Assembly (NCBI RefSeq): GCF_006715785.1
Contig: NZ_VFNX01000004.1
Location: 238,614-302,613, forward strand
DNA: 64,000 bases
Direction: 5' to 3'
Origin: Streptomyces puniciscabiei
Lineage (GTDB): Bacteria; Actinomycetota; Actinomycetes; Streptomycetales; Streptomycetaceae
Translations under genes and position numbers: made by a program
Part shown: positions 1-8,783 of the stretch, piece by piece
Numbering within the stretch: position 1 is the stretch's first letter
How the letters are laid out: every line of letters begins with the position of its first letter
Notes under the pieces: generated by a model
Databases searched by the model: none
Seen by the model: the letters and a program-made list of their open reading frames with translations, nothing else
Told to the model about the DNA's origin: nothing

Positions 1-323
1 CGGGCCCGGCGTTCAGCTACCACCCGGACAAGCTGTCCATGGAGCGCACCGAGGACTCCGCGTTCGGCCCGTCCGACCGGATCGGCCAGCTCACCATGCG
101 CAACCTCGACATCGCCGACTCCCGTGCGCGCCTGGAGCAGTACGCGGGCCTGGGCATGGTCGGCACCGAGCACCCGGCCCTGATCGGCGCGGCCCAGGCG
201 GCCTCGACCGGCCTGATCGGCGCCATGCCGCAGGGCGGCGCCGAGGCGATCGCCTCCCGCGGGGAGGTCTCGGAGGAGGACCAGGCCCTGGACCGCGCCG
301 CGATGGAGTCCGGCACCGACTGA
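1..323 (+). CDS. argG: Argininosuccinate synthase, C-terminal part (partial)
   Basis: The window opens inside a reading frame whose first full codon is at base 3 and which stops at 321-323. It encodes the last 106 residues of argininosuccinate synthase, the ATP-dependent enzyme that condenses citrulline and aspartate in arginine synthesis. The stretches [20 protein letters not shown] and [18 protein letters not shown] match the conserved C-terminal region of the longer, E. coli-type ArgG (in E. coli KLTMEKVEDAAFDP and [15 protein letters not shown]). The alanine/glycine-rich tail ending in MESGTD is typical of actinobacterial members. The N-terminal and catalytic parts lie left of the window. 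A strong hairpin follows 34 bases after the stop. Confidence 0.92.
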   Translation, partial: GPAFSYHPDKLSMERTEDSAFGPSDRIGQLTMRNLDIADSRARLEQYAGLGMVGTEHPALIGAAQAASTGLIGAMPQGGAEAIASRGEVSEEDQALDRAAMESGTD

Positions 324-356
324 CCCCGTCTCACCGGCCGTACACCCTTGGGCAAC

Positions 357-387
357 GGGCCCCGTCGGTTCACCCCCGACGGGGCCC
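357..387 (+). terminator. Intrinsic terminator after argG
   Basis: Perfect 12-bp arms GGGCCCCGTCGG (357-368) and CCGACGGGGCCC (376-387) enclose a 7-base loop. It sits just after the argG stop codon. There is no U-tract, which is usual for high-GC actinobacterial terminators. Confidence 0.85.
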
Positions 388-422
388 GCCGCCGTACGCC
401 CGTCGTCTGAGAACCTGGTCGC

Positions 423-960
423 ATGGGTGTCGACGAGCGAGTGGGGGCGGAGCCGGTCGTGGCACCGGTCACGGAGGGGGACCGGCCTGGCTGCGTGAGC
501 TGTTCACCGCCCGATGGGGCGGGACAGTCTCGGTGAGCCGGGGGGGGTGGCCCATGACACGACCGCCCTGCCCGCGTTCGTGGCGAAGCTGCACGGGGAA
601 CGGGTCGGAGCGGTGACCTACCGCCCGGACGGGGACGAGTGCGAACTCGTCACGCTCGACTCCGCGCGGCAGCGAGCAGGGGTGGGAACCGCGCTCGTCG
701 ACGCCGTGGTGCGCGCGGCGCGTGCCGCGGGTGCCGGGCGCCTCTGGTGGGTGACGACGAACGACAATGTACGGGCCCTGCGGTTCTATCAGCGTTACGG
801 CTTCGACCTCGTCGCCCTCCACCGGGACGCCGTCGCCCGGTCCCGGGCGCTGAAACCGGCCATCCCGCGGCTCGGCATGGATGGCATTCCGGTCCGGCAC
901 GAGCTCGAACTCGAACTCGAACTCCGCCTCTCCTCAGGCGGTCCCGAGGGCGGCCGCTGA
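423..960 (+). pseudogene. GNAT acetyltransferase, split by two frameshifts
   Basis: Three frames must be joined to read one GNAT-fold protein. ATG 423 opens one frame (MGVDERVGAEPVVAPVTEGD). Around 485-490 the family-like continuation WLRELFTARWGGTVSVSRG moves to another frame. In a run of eight G at 540-547 it moves to a third frame that runs to the stop at 958-960 with VAHDTTALPAFVAKLHGERV, the acetyl-CoA loop RQRAGVGTAL and the C-terminal NDNVRALRFYQRYGF. Each shift is cured by one base, so a homopolymer sequencing error is possible for the second. An ATG at 514 could start a shortened 148-residue product lacking the first strand and helices. The acceptor substrate is unknown. Confidence 0.75.
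901..924 (+). repeat. Hexamer tandem repeat encoding (Glu-Leu)4
   Basis: Four hexamers GAGCTC-GAACTC-GAACTC-GAACTC encode ELELELEL near the C-terminus of the GNAT reading frame. Two or three copies are expected in relatives if it is a slippage tract. Confidence 0.8.
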
Positions 961-974
961 GCCTCTCGTACCCT

Positions 975-1937
975 GTGTCCGTGCCGTCCCCCCGTCTGCG
1001 ACGCGTCGCCGTCCTGGTGCTCGAAGGTGCCAAACCGCTCGATGTCGGGATCCCCGCGCAGGTGTTCACGACACGGGCGAGCATGCCGTACGAGGTGCGG
1101 GTCTGCGGGGCCGAGCCCGGACTCGTGGCGGGCGGTGACGGGCTGTCGTACCACGTCGCCCACGGCCTTGACGCGCTCGCGTGGGCGGACATCGTCTTCA
1201 TCCCCGGCTACCGGTTTCCCGACCGCGAGGATCCGCCACGGTCCGTCGTCGACGCGCTGCTCGCCGCCCACGCCCGGGGCACGCGGCTCGCCGCCATCTC
1301 GACAGGGGCCTTCGCACTCGCGGCCACGGGACTGCTCGACGGCAAGCGGGCGACCACGCACTGGCACTACGCGCGGGCCCTCGCCGCGAAGCACCCGCTG
1401 GTCCGGGTCGACGAGAACGTCCTCTTCGTCGACGAGGGCACCGTGCTGACCTCGGCCGGAGCCGCCTCCGGTATCGATCTGTGCCTGCACATCCTGCGCA
1501 AGGACCTCGGGGTCGCCGTGTCCAACCACGCGGCGCGGCGCCTGGTCGCCGCCCCGTACCGCAGCGGAGGCCAGGCCCAGTACGTGCCCCGCAGTGTGCC
1601 CGAGCCGCTCGGCGAGCGGTTCGCCGCGACCCGGGAGTGGGCGCTGCACCGCCTCGGCGAGCCCCTCACCCTGACGGTGCTCGCCCGGCACGCCGCGGTC
1701 TCCCCGCGCACGCTCTCCCGGCGCTTCGTCGAGGACACCGGATACACGCCCATGCAGTGGGTGATGCGGGTCCGCATCGACCTGGCCCGGGAACTGCTCG
1801 AACGGTCCGAGCGCAGCATCGAGCAGATCGCCGCCGACGTCGGCCTCGGCACCGGCACGAACCTGCGGACCCACTTCCAGCGGATCCTCGGCACCACCCC
1901 GAGCGAATACCGGCGCACCTTCACCCAGGGTGAATAG
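975..1937 (+). CDS. GlxA-family AraC-type transcriptional regulator with DJ-1/PfpI domain
   Basis: About 320 residues. The N-terminal half (roughly residues 10-170) is a DJ-1/PfpI-like amidotransferase fold beginning RVAVLVLEGAKPLDVGIP; the C-terminal half (about 215-315) has the two AraC helix-turn-helices (SPRTLSRRFVEDTGYTP and IAADVGLGTGTNLRTHFQRI). Such regulators bind DNA as dimers and sense small molecules through the DJ-1-like domain, which is usually not catalytic. The position normally holding the DJ-1 nucleophile reads AISTGAFALA, so the cysteine is replaced. I chose GTG 975; GTG 981 is equally possible and the frame is open further upstream without a good ribosome site. The following GAPDH gene is 105 bases away on the same strand and may be its target. 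Confidence 0.88.
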   Translation: MSVPSPRLRRVAVLVLEGAKPLDVGIPAQVFTTRASMPYEVRVCGAEPGLVAGGDGLSYHVAHGLDALAWADIVFIPGYRFPDREDPPRSVVDALLAAHARGTRLAAISTGAFALAATGLLDGKRATTHWHYARALAAKHPLVRVDENVLFVDEGTVLTSAGAASGIDLCLHILRKDLGVAVSNHAARRLVAAPYRSGGQAQYVPRSVPEPLGERFAATREWALHRLGEPLTLTVLARHAAVSPRTLSRRFVEDTGYTPMQWVMRVRIDLARELLERSERSIEQIAADVGLGTGTNLRTHFQRILGTTPSEYRRTFTQGE

Positions 1938-1958
1938 CCCCTGGCGCGATCCTTGCGA

Positions 1959-1980
1959 ACCGTGGCGCTCGCGACACGGT
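1959..1980. promoter_or_regulatory. Inverted repeat between glxA-type regulator and gap
   Basis: ACCGTG (1959-1964) and CACGGT (1975-1980) form a dyad with a 10-base spacer, 62 bases before the gap start codon. Its place between a regulator and an adjacent enzyme gene makes it a candidate operator; the arms are short, so chance is possible. Confidence 0.3.
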
Positions 1981-2042
1981 CATGCGCGAACGCGGGACGC
2001 GACGCTGGTGGGGAACCGAGGGCAACCGAAGGGACACCACTC

Positions 2043-3056
2043 ATGACTCGCATTGCCATCAATGGATTCGGCCGTATCGGACGCAATGTGCTGCGCGCCC
2101 TGCTGGAACGCGTCAGCGCCCTCGAGGTCGTCGCGGTGAACGACCTGACCGAGCCCGCCACCCTTGCCCGGCTGCTCGCCTACGACACCACGGCCGGCCG
2201 GCTGGGCCGTCCCGTGACCGTCGACGGGGACGCCCTCGTCGTCGACGGTCGTCGCATCACCGTCCTCGCCGAGCGCGAGCCGTCCCAGCTGCCCTGGGCC
2301 GGCCTCGGGGTGGACATCGTCCTGGAGGCGACCGGCCGCTTCACCTCGGCGAAGGCCGCCCGGGCACACCTCGACGCGGGCGTGAGGAAGGTGCTCGTGA
2401 GCGCGCCGTCCGACGGAGCCGACGTCACGCTCGCGTACGGGGTCAACACCGGCGCGTACGACCCGGACGTGCACACGATCGTCTCCAACGCCTCCTGCAC
2501 CACCAACGCGCTCGCGCCGCTGGCCGCCGTGCTGGACGAACTCGCCGGGATCGAGCACGGCTTCATGACGACCGTGCACGCCTACACGCAGGAGCAGAAC
2601 CTGCAGGACGGCCCGCACCGCGACGCCCGCCGGGCCCGCGCCGCCGCCGTCAACATCGTGCCGACCACGACGGGCGCGGCCAAGGCGATCGGCCTCGTGC
2701 TGCCGAACCTCGACGGCAAGCTGTCGGGCGACTCGATCCGCGTGCCCGTACCGGTGGGCTCGATCGTCGAACTCAACACGACCGTCGCCCGTGACGTGAC
2801 CCGCGACGACGTCCTGGCCGCGTACCGCGCCGCGGCCGAGGGCCCGCTCGCCGGCATCCTGGAGTACTCGGAAGACCCGCTCGTGTCCTCCGACATCACC
2901 GGCAACCCGGCCTCCTCGATCTTCGACTCGGACCTGACCCGCGTCGACGGCCGGCACATCAAGGTGGTCGCCTGGTACGACAACGAGTGGGGCTTCTCCC
3001 ACCGTGTCATCGACACGCTGGAACTGCTCGCCGGGTCGGCCTCCCGAGAAGGCTGA
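2043..3056 (+). CDS. gap: Glyceraldehyde-3-phosphate dehydrogenase
   Basis: 337 residues, normal family length. It catalyses phosphorylating, NAD(P)-linked oxidation of glyceraldehyde-3-phosphate. The Rossmann start IAINGFGRIGRNVLRALL, the catalytic motif SNASCTTNALAPL with Cys152, the partner His179 (TTVHAYTQEQ) and the C-terminal VAWYDNEWGFSHRVID are all present. ATG 2043 is preceded by GAAGGGA eight bases upstream; the open frame extends further 5-prime without an equivalent site. It is not next to pgk or tpi, so this is probably an accessory GAPDH, plausibly under the adjacent GlxA-type regulator. Confidence 0.96.
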   Translation: MTRIAINGFGRIGRNVLRALLERVSALEVVAVNDLTEPATLARLLAYDTTAGRLGRPVTVDGDALVVDGRRITVLAEREPSQLPWAGLGVDIVLEATGRFTSAKAARAHLDAGVRKVLVSAPSDGADVTLAYGVNTGAYDPDVHTIVSNASCTTNALAPLAAVLDELAGIEHGFMTTVHAYTQEQNLQDGPHRDARRARAAAVNIVPTTTGAAKAIGLVLPNLDGKLSGDSIRVPVPVGSIVELNTTVARDVTRDDVLAAYRAAAEGPLAGILEYSEDPLVSSDITGNPASSIFDSDLTRVDGRHIKVVAWYDNEWGFSHRVIDTLELLAGSASREG

Positions 3057-3169
3057 GGTCAGCGGTTCGGCAGGGGGGCAACACCCTGGGCGTCGTAGGG
3101 AAAGCCCCCCGTCCGGTCGGGGGTCTGACCGGCTGTTCCGGCCGGACGGGCGGGCCGAGACTCGACGGC

Positions 3170-4246
3170 ATGACGATCTCCACTCATGCCTCGGCCGCCG
3201 CCGAGGCGTCCCCCGCGCGTGCCCGTACGTCCGGTTCCGGAACCGGCAGCGACTTCGCCCGGTTGTCCCGGCGTATCGCCGAGGCGGGTCTGATGCAGCG
3301 GCGCCCCGGCTACTACACGGCACGGCTCACTCTGGTGACCGCGCTGCTCGCGGCGGGCTGGGGCGCCTTCCTGGTGCTCGGCGACACCTGGTGGCAGCTG
3401 GCGGTGGCGGCCTTCCTGGCCTTCGCGTTCGGCCAGGTCGCCCTCGTGGCCCACGATCTGGCGCACCGTCAGGTCTTCCGGCGCGGCCGGCCGAGCGAGA
3501 CATGGGGCAGGCTCTTCGGCAATCTCGGCATCGGCATGAGCTACGGCTGGTGGATGAACAAGCACACCCGTCACCACGCCAACCCCAACCACGAGGAACT
3601 CGACCCGGATGTCGCCCCGGACATCCTGGTGTGGTCCACCGCCCAGGCCCGTGACAGCCGCGGCCTCGCCCGTCTCATCGGGGGACACCAGGCATGGCTG
3701 TTCTTCCCCCTGCTGACCCTGGAGGGCTTCAACCTGCACGTCGCGAGCGTACGGGCGCTGCGCTCGCCCGCCATGAAGCACCGGGTCCTTGAGGGCGGCC
3801 TGCTCTTCCTCCACCTCGCGGCGTATGTGTCCGCGCTGTTCCTGGTGCTCCCGGCCGGCAAGGCGGTCGCGTTCCTCTTCGTGCACCAGTGCCTCTTCGG
3901 TGTCTACCTCGGCTGCACCTTCGCACCGAACCACAAGGGCATGCCCACGCTCAGCGGCGACGGACGGCCGGACTTCCTGCGCCGCCAGGTCCTCACCTCC
4001 CGCAACGTCCGCGGCGGCCGGCTCACCGATGTGATGCTCGGCGGGCTCAACTACCAGATCGAGCACCACCTGTTCCCGAGCATGCCCACACCTCATCTGC
4101 GCCGGGCTCAGATCATCGTCCGGGAGTACTGCACGGAGATCGGCGTGCCGTACCACGAGACCGGACTGATCCGGTCCTACCGCGAGGCCCTCACCCATAT
4201 GCACCGGGTGGGAGAACCGATCAGGCGGCAGCGCGGGGCGAAGTGA
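3170..4246 (+). CDS. Membrane fatty-acid desaturase
   Basis: 358 residues. Di-iron membrane desaturase of the acyl-lipid/acyl-CoA type. The three histidine boxes are HDLAH (residues 95-99), HTRHH (132-136) and QIEHH (to 299-300), with hydrophobic segments around residues 55-95 and 200-260. It would introduce a double bond into membrane acyl chains with an electron donor (ferredoxin or flavoprotein) encoded elsewhere. ATG 3170 gives the usual N-terminus; the longer open frame upstream runs through the gap 3-prime end and is not expected to be used. Regioselectivity cannot be told from the sequence. Confidence 0.93.
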   Translation: MTISTHASAAAEASPARARTSGSGTGSDFARLSRRIAEAGLMQRRPGYYTARLTLVTALLAAGWGAFLVLGDTWWQLAVAAFLAFAFGQVALVAHDLAHRQVFRRGRPSETWGRLFGNLGIGMSYGWWMNKHTRHHANPNHEELDPDVAPDILVWSTAQARDSRGLARLIGGHQAWLFFPLLTLEGFNLHVASVRALRSPAMKHRVLEGGLLFLHLAAYVSALFLVLPAGKAVAFLFVHQCLFGVYLGCTFAPNHKGMPTLSGDGRPDFLRRQVLTSRNVRGGRLTDVMLGGLNYQIEHHLFPSMPTPHLRRAQIIVREYCTEIGVPYHETGLIRSYREALTHMHRVGEPIRRQRGAK

Positions 4247-4427
4247 GCACAGCGCCCGAAACGCGTGGGTGCGGTCCGGGTCCAGGTGGCGATTCCCTCC
4301 GCGCCCGAGCTCGCGGCGGTCTGCCGTGCATACCTGGCAGCCTCCTGCGCCGGAGTCACCAGCCGGTGACCAGGCAGGGCTCGCCACCCCGACCGGCCTG
4401 GTCGATGGTGTCGCAGAGCGTGGGTCC

Positions 4428-4870
4428 TCAGCTCACCAGGTCCTCCTCGATCCCCCGCGCGGCAGCGCGAAGCAGCGCCACCTGCTCCTGCAGCCGACCG
4501 GAGTCGTACCGGACACCGGGCATGGACACCGACACCCCCGCCGGCGCGCCCCCGTCGGGCCCGGCCGGTCGCGGTAGCGCTCGGCGGCGTACACCGCCGC
4601 GAGTTCCCCCTCGTCCAGCTCGGCTAGCAGCAGCCCAGCCGTCGTCCGGTGCGCCGGGAACACCAGGCCCTCGCGGGAGCTGACCCGCAGTGCCTGCTCG
4701 CACTCGGCGCCGGCGATGAACCGGGCCGTGCCCCCGGTGCGGAGGGTGAGATGCGCCGTCTCGTCCAGGGTGTCGACCAGCCGGCGCAGATGGGGGAGCA
4801 CGGCGGCGCGCAGCCGGGACACCAGCGACGGGGAGTGTGCGGAGACGGCACCGGGACGGGGCGCGTCCTC
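4428..4870 (-). pseudogene. IclR-type regulator, C-terminal domain remnant
   Basis: Reading leftwards, the effector-binding domain of an IclR protein is recognisable: LPHLRRLVDTLDETAHLTLR, then ARFIAGAECEQALRVSSREG and AHRTTAGLLLAELDEGELAA. Near 4560-4585 the frame changes and the end VSVSMPGVRYDSGRL followed by VALLRAAARGIEEDLVS is in another frame, stopping at 4428. The N-terminal helix-turn-helix is absent: upstream of about 4870 the sequence runs into the response-regulator gene. It therefore looks like a regulator that lost its DNA-binding half and acquired a frameshift. Confidence 0.7.
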
Positions 4871-4879
4871 CTACGGCGC

Positions 4880-5542
4880 TCAGCCCGACGGGGTGACCAG
4901 GCCCGTCTCGTAGGCGGTGATCACGAGCTGGACCCGGTCCCGGGCACCGAGTTTGCCGAGCAACCGGGAGACATGCGACTTGGCCGTGGCCACCGTGATG
5001 AACAGGTCCTGCGCGATCTCGGCGTTGGACCGGCCGCGTCCGACCAGGGTCAGCACTTCCCGCTCGCGCTCGGTGATGCCCTCCAGCAGTCGGGTGCAGT
5101 GGTCCGGAGCGGGCGGCCGGCGTTCGGCGAAGTCCGCGATCAGACGGCGTGTCACACCCGGCGCGATGAGCGCGTCACCGGCGGCGACCACACGGATCGC
5201 GGCGAGGATGTCGTCCAGCGCCATGTCCTTGACGGCGAAGCCACTGGCCCCGGCCCGCAGCGCGCCGTACACATGGTCGTCCTCGTCGAAGGTGGTGAGG
5301 ATCAGCACCCGGCTCGACGCGTGGCCGGCCGTGATCCGGCGCGTGGCCTCGATGCCGTCCATGCCGGGCATGCGGATGTCCATGACCACGACATCGGGGC
5401 CGGTCTCCCGGACCCGCTGGACGGCCTCCTCGCCGGTGGCGGCCTCGCCGACGACCTCCAGGTCGGGGTGGTCGGCCATGAGGACCCGCAGCCCGGACCG
5501 TACGAGCTGCTGGTCGTCGGCGAGGACGATCCGGACGCTCAT
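4880..5542 (-). CDS. NarL/LuxR-type response regulator
   Basis: 220 residues. Receiver domain (1-120) with acidic pocket Asp9/Asp10, phospho-acceptor Asp55 (VVVMDIRMPG) and Lys105, followed by a LuxR-type helix-turn-helix (about 150-215: ITEREREVLTLVGRG, NAEIAQDLFITVATAKSHVS). Its ATG overlaps the stop of the sensor kinase by four bases, so the two are co-translated. The pair diverges from an ABC exporter, the usual target of this kind of system in actinobacteria. Confidence 0.95.
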   Translation of the reverse strand: MSVRIVLADDQQLVRSGLRVLMADHPDLEVVGEAATGEEAVQRVRETGPDVVVMDIRMPGMDGIEATRRITAGHASSRVLILTTFDEDDHVYGALRAGASGFAVKDMALDDILAAIRVVAAGDALIAPGVTRRLIADFAERRPPAPDHCTRLLEGITEREREVLTLVGRGRSNAEIAQDLFITVATAKSHVSRLLGKLGARDRVQLVITAYETGLVTPSG

Positions 5543-6789
5543 CGGATCCCCACCGCGACGCCGGCGGCTTCGGGCAGGGGCAGCCGGGCCACCACCCGGA
5601 AGCCGCCCTCGGGACGCGGTCCGGCGCTGAACCGGCCGTGCAGGAGGGCTGCCCGCTCCCGCATGCCGACGATGCCGAAGCCGTGGCCCGAGCCGTCCTT
5701 GGAGACACCGCGCCCGTCGTCGACGACCTCCACGGACAGCTCCTCTTCCCCGTACTCAAGGGTCACCGTGCAGTGCCCGGTGCCCGCATGCCGGACCACG
5801 TTGGTCAGCGCCTCCTGCACGATACGGTAGGCCGACAGGTCGACATCGGCCGGCAGGGGCCGCCGCTCCCCGCTGATGCGCACCTCGGCCCGTACTCCTG
5901 CGTCCGCCGTGGCCGCCGCGAGCCGTTCGATGTCCGCGAGACCCGGCGAGGGCGCGAGCCGAGCCGGCTCACCCGTCGCCTCGGGCTCGGCCTGACGGAG
6001 CGCCACCAAGGTGCGGCGCAGGCCCGACAGGGTCTGTCTGCTGGTGGTCTCGATGGCCCGCAGTGCCTCGCCGGCCGCGTCGGGCTGTGTGCGGATGACC
6101 CGGCTGCCCATCCCCGCCTGGATGGCGATGATGCCGACACTGTGCGCGATCATGTCGTGCAACTCCCGTGCGATCCGCAGCCGTTCGGCGGTCACGGCCT
6201 CGGTCACATCCTGCGCGCGGAGCGCCACCGTGTGTTCGCGGCGCTCCCGGCTGAGCAGCCCCAGCATGCAGGACGCGGCCATCGTCAGAAGACCGATCAC
6301 ACCGTCGACGATCAGGAAGTCCGGGCCGCGCGCGAAGAGGCCGATCGCCACCAACTGCAGGCTGAAGGCGAGAGACACGGCGATGACGCAGACCCGGCGC
6401 CGGCAGGTGGCCACGATGTACCCCAGGACGAGGTCGGCCGCCAGATACGACAGGAACTGGCCCTGATACGACAAGGTCAGGCTCGCCTGGGCGGTGCGCT
6501 TGGGGACGACCACCACAGCAGTGGCACCGAGCAGTGCCAGGACCAGGGCCGTCAGCGGCGTCCGGCGCACCACCCCGACGAGCAGGCTCACCGCCGGCAG
6601 TGACCCGACGGCGACGAGGGGGCTGGAGTTCCGGGGTGCGCACGACGCCAGGAGCAGCAGCAGGAACACGTACAGCACGCCCCCCGACCAGGCCGTGAAC
6701 GCCGCCCTCGTCACCGCCGGGGGTCCTTTCGGGCGGTCGCGCCGTGCTGCGAAGGAACCGAGGGCAGTCGGTTCGTCGGTGCTGGTCAT
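5539..6789 (-). CDS. Sensor histidine kinase (HisKA_3 type)
   Basis: 416 residues. Five or six hydrophobic segments between residues 35 and 180, then the dimerisation/phospho-acceptor helix RLRIARELHDMIAHS with His211, and an HATPase domain with the N-box EALTNVVRHAG and G-box motifs VVDDGRG and GHGFGIVGMRERA. The short extracytoplasmic loops suggest it senses within the membrane, as NarL-type partners of drug-exporter ABC systems often do. It is expressed leftwards as the first gene of a two-gene operon with the response regulator. Confidence 0.94.
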   Translation of the reverse strand: MTSTDEPTALGSFAARRDRPKGPPAVTRAAFTAWSGGVLYVFLLLLLASCAPRNSSPLVAVGSLPAVSLLVGVVRRTPLTALVLALLGATAVVVVPKRTAQASLTLSYQGQFLSYLAADLVLGYIVATCRRRVCVIAVSLAFSLQLVAIGLFARGPDFLIVDGVIGLLTMAASCMLGLLSRERREHTVALRAQDVTEAVTAERLRIARELHDMIAHSVGIIAIQAGMGSRVIRTQPDAAGEALRAIETTSRQTLSGLRRTLVALRQAEPEATGEPARLAPSPGLADIERLAAATADAGVRAEVRISGERRPLPADVDLSAYRIVQEALTNVVRHAGTGHCTVTLEYGEEELSVEVVDDGRGVSKDGSGHGFGIVGMRERAALLHGRFSAGPRPEGGFRVVARLPLPEAAGVAVGIR

Positions 6790-6827
6790 GCCGGGAGACT
6801 AACCAGGTGCCGGGGCGCACGGCATCG

Positions 6828-6850
6828 TCCTGGGGACGTACACCCCTGGA
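6828..6850. promoter_or_regulatory. Dyad in the divergent promoter region of the two-component system and the ABC exporter
   Basis: TCCTGGGG (6828-6835) and CCCCTGGA (6843-6850) are inverted except for the fourth position, separated by 7 bases. The dyad lies between the kinase start (6789, leftward) and the ATPase start (6923, rightward), the expected place for a response-regulator site controlling both. Confidence 0.4.
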
Positions 6851-6922
6851 CCAGTCGGCCGTGCGCGGTTGTCACCCCCGGCCTCATGCCCGGACCGGGC
6901 CTCGCCCGTCATCGTGGTCACC

Positions 6923-7843
6923 GTGATCGAAGTCAACGAACTCACCAAGCGCTACGGCGACAGGACGGCCGTCGACCGACTGACCTTCACCGTGCGGCCG
7001 GGACAGGTCACCGGCTTCCTCGGCCCCAACGGAGCCGGCAAGACCACCACGCTGAGGCTGATCCTCGGCCTCGACACACCCACCGGCGGCTCCGCCACGG
7101 TCGGCAGGGCCGACTTCCGCGGCCACCCGCGTGGCCTGCGGCACGCCGGGGCACTCCTGGACGCCGGCCAGGTGCACGGCGGACGCAGCGCGACGGCCCA
7201 CCTGTCCGCCCTGGCCCGCAGCAACGGCATCCCGCTGCGGCGGGTCGAGGAGGTGCTGCAGGAGGTCGGGCTGGCGGAGGTCGCGAGGCGGCGCATCGGC
7301 GGCTTCTCGCTGGGGATGAAGCAACGCCTCGGCATCGCCGCCGCCCTGCTCGGCGATCCGCCGGTGCTGCTGTTCGACGAGCCGATCAACGGCATGGACC
7401 CGGAAGGCGTTCTCTGGGCACGGCACCTGTTCCGCCGACTGGCCGCCGAGGGACGTACGGTCCTCCTCTCCAGCCATCTGATGGCGGAGATGGAGAACAC
7501 CGCCGACGAACTGGTCGTCATCGGACGGGGCCGGCTCATCGCCGCCGAGTCGCTGGAGGACTTCGCCGCCCGCGGTACGCGCCGCAGTGTCGTGGTGGGC
7601 AGCACGCTGGCCGCGGAGTTGGCGGCCGTACTGACCGCCGCCGGCGCATCGGTGCAACCACAGGGCCCGGCGGGCGCCGGGAGGCTCTCCGTGACCGGGG
7701 TGCCGGCCGACCGGATCGGAGCACTCGCCCTGCAACACCGGATCCCGCTCGACGAGCTGACCACGAAAACGCCCTCGCTGGAGGAGGCGTTCATGGAACT
7801 CACCGCCGACAGCGTCGAATACCTGGCAGGACAGCCCCGATGA
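6923..7843 (+). CDS. ABC transporter ATP-binding protein (drug/antibiotic exporter type)
   Basis: 306 residues. Walker A GPNGAGKTTT with Lys40, signature FSLGMKQRLGIA, Walker B VLLFDEPINGMD and the H-loop LLSSHLMAEME are intact. The C-terminal extension of about 90 residues is typical of bacitracin/lantibiotic-type exporter ATPases. I chose GTG 6923 (VIEVNELTKRYG); GTG 6914 is also in frame. The stop overlaps the permease ATG by four bases. Together with the divergent two-component genes it resembles the drug-sensing modules known from Gram-positives; the exported compound is unknown. Confidence 0.93.
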   Translation: MIEVNELTKRYGDRTAVDRLTFTVRPGQVTGFLGPNGAGKTTTLRLILGLDTPTGGSATVGRADFRGHPRGLRHAGALLDAGQVHGGRSATAHLSALARSNGIPLRRVEEVLQEVGLAEVARRRIGGFSLGMKQRLGIAAALLGDPPVLLFDEPINGMDPEGVLWARHLFRRLAAEGRTVLLSSHLMAEMENTADELVVIGRGRLIAAESLEDFAARGTRRSVVVGSTLAAELAAVLTAAGASVQPQGPAGAGRLSVTGVPADRIGALALQHRIPLDELTTKTPSLEEAFMELTADSVEYLAGQPR

Positions 7844-8661
7844 CCACACTCAGCACGCCCTCGCCCGTCCGCTTCGGTGACCTGGTCGCCGCCGAGTGGA
7901 TCAAAACGCGGTCCCTGCGCTCCACTTGGTGGACGATCGCACTCGCCGGCCTGTTCGTGATCGGCTCCGCCGCCGTGGCGGCACTCGCGGACTACCGCAA
8001 CCTGGCTGCCGCCGGCCCGCCTGCGCACCGGCCCGCCGACTTCCTTCCCTTCGACGCGTTTCCGCCGCCCGGCTACATGACGCTGATGCTCGTCGCCGGC
8101 AGCGTCGGCGCCATCACGGTCGTCAGCGAGTACAGCAGCGGCCTGATCCGCACCACCACCGTGGCCGTACCGGCCCGAGGCCAGGTGGTCCTGGCCAAGG
8201 CGACCGTCACCGCCGCCCTGTGGACCGTCGTGGGCACGGCCGTCGCCACCGGCTCCTTCCTCGTCTCCCAGGCCATCCTGGACGGCCGGCACGCGGGAGT
8301 CCCGATCACGCACCCCGGTGTGTCGCGGGCCCTGGTGGTGTCCGCCCTGCTGGGCCCCGTCTGCGCACTGACCGGGCTGGGCCTGGGCGTGCTGATCAGG
8401 CACGGCGCGGCGACGATGGCCACCACCGCCTTCACGCTGCTGATGCTGCCCACGGTCTTCTCACAGACCAAGCGGTGGTCCGCCGACGTCAACCACCTCA
8501 TGGTCGTCAGCGCCTGGCACCGCCTGGTCCAGAACTGGGCACCGGACCCCGACGCCCCCATGTTCAGCGCCACGGTCCCCGGTTCCTGGGCCGTGTACGC
8601 GCTGTGGCCGCTGATCGCCGTCGCCGCCGCCGTACTCGTCATCGGGAAGCGGGACGTGTGA
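7840..8661 (+). CDS. ABC transporter permease (ABC-2 type)
   Basis: 273 residues with about six membrane segments (near 30-50, 80-105, 120-145, 165-190, 195-210 and 245-270). The N-terminal AAEWIKTRSLRSTWW is characteristic of actinobacterial ABC-2-like export permeases. It is translationally coupled to the ATPase (ATGA overlap at 7840-7843) and together they form the exporter. Confidence 0.92.
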   Translation: MTTLSTPSPVRFGDLVAAEWIKTRSLRSTWWTIALAGLFVIGSAAVAALADYRNLAAAGPPAHRPADFLPFDAFPPPGYMTLMLVAGSVGAITVVSEYSSGLIRTTTVAVPARGQVVLAKATVTAALWTVVGTAVATGSFLVSQAILDGRHAGVPITHPGVSRALVVSALLGPVCALTGLGLGVLIRHGAATMATTAFTLLMLPTVFSQTKRWSADVNHLMVVSAWHRLVQNWAPDPDAPMFSATVPGSWAVYALWPLIAVAAAVLVIGKRDV

Positions 8662-8783
8662 ACGCCGGATTCTCGATGATCTCTTACCGGTGTCTTCACG
8701 GTCACGCGCGGTCCGCTGCATACCGTTGCCGTCGGTGGGTGGCTGCCGACGGTGGCGGCCCTCGATCAGGTGCGGAGGAACGG

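Noticed and set aside
639..974. N-terminal extension of the GlxA-type regulator
   Set aside because: The extra residues are Arg-rich, overlap the GNAT coding frame and do not belong to the DJ-1 domain, which begins near 990.
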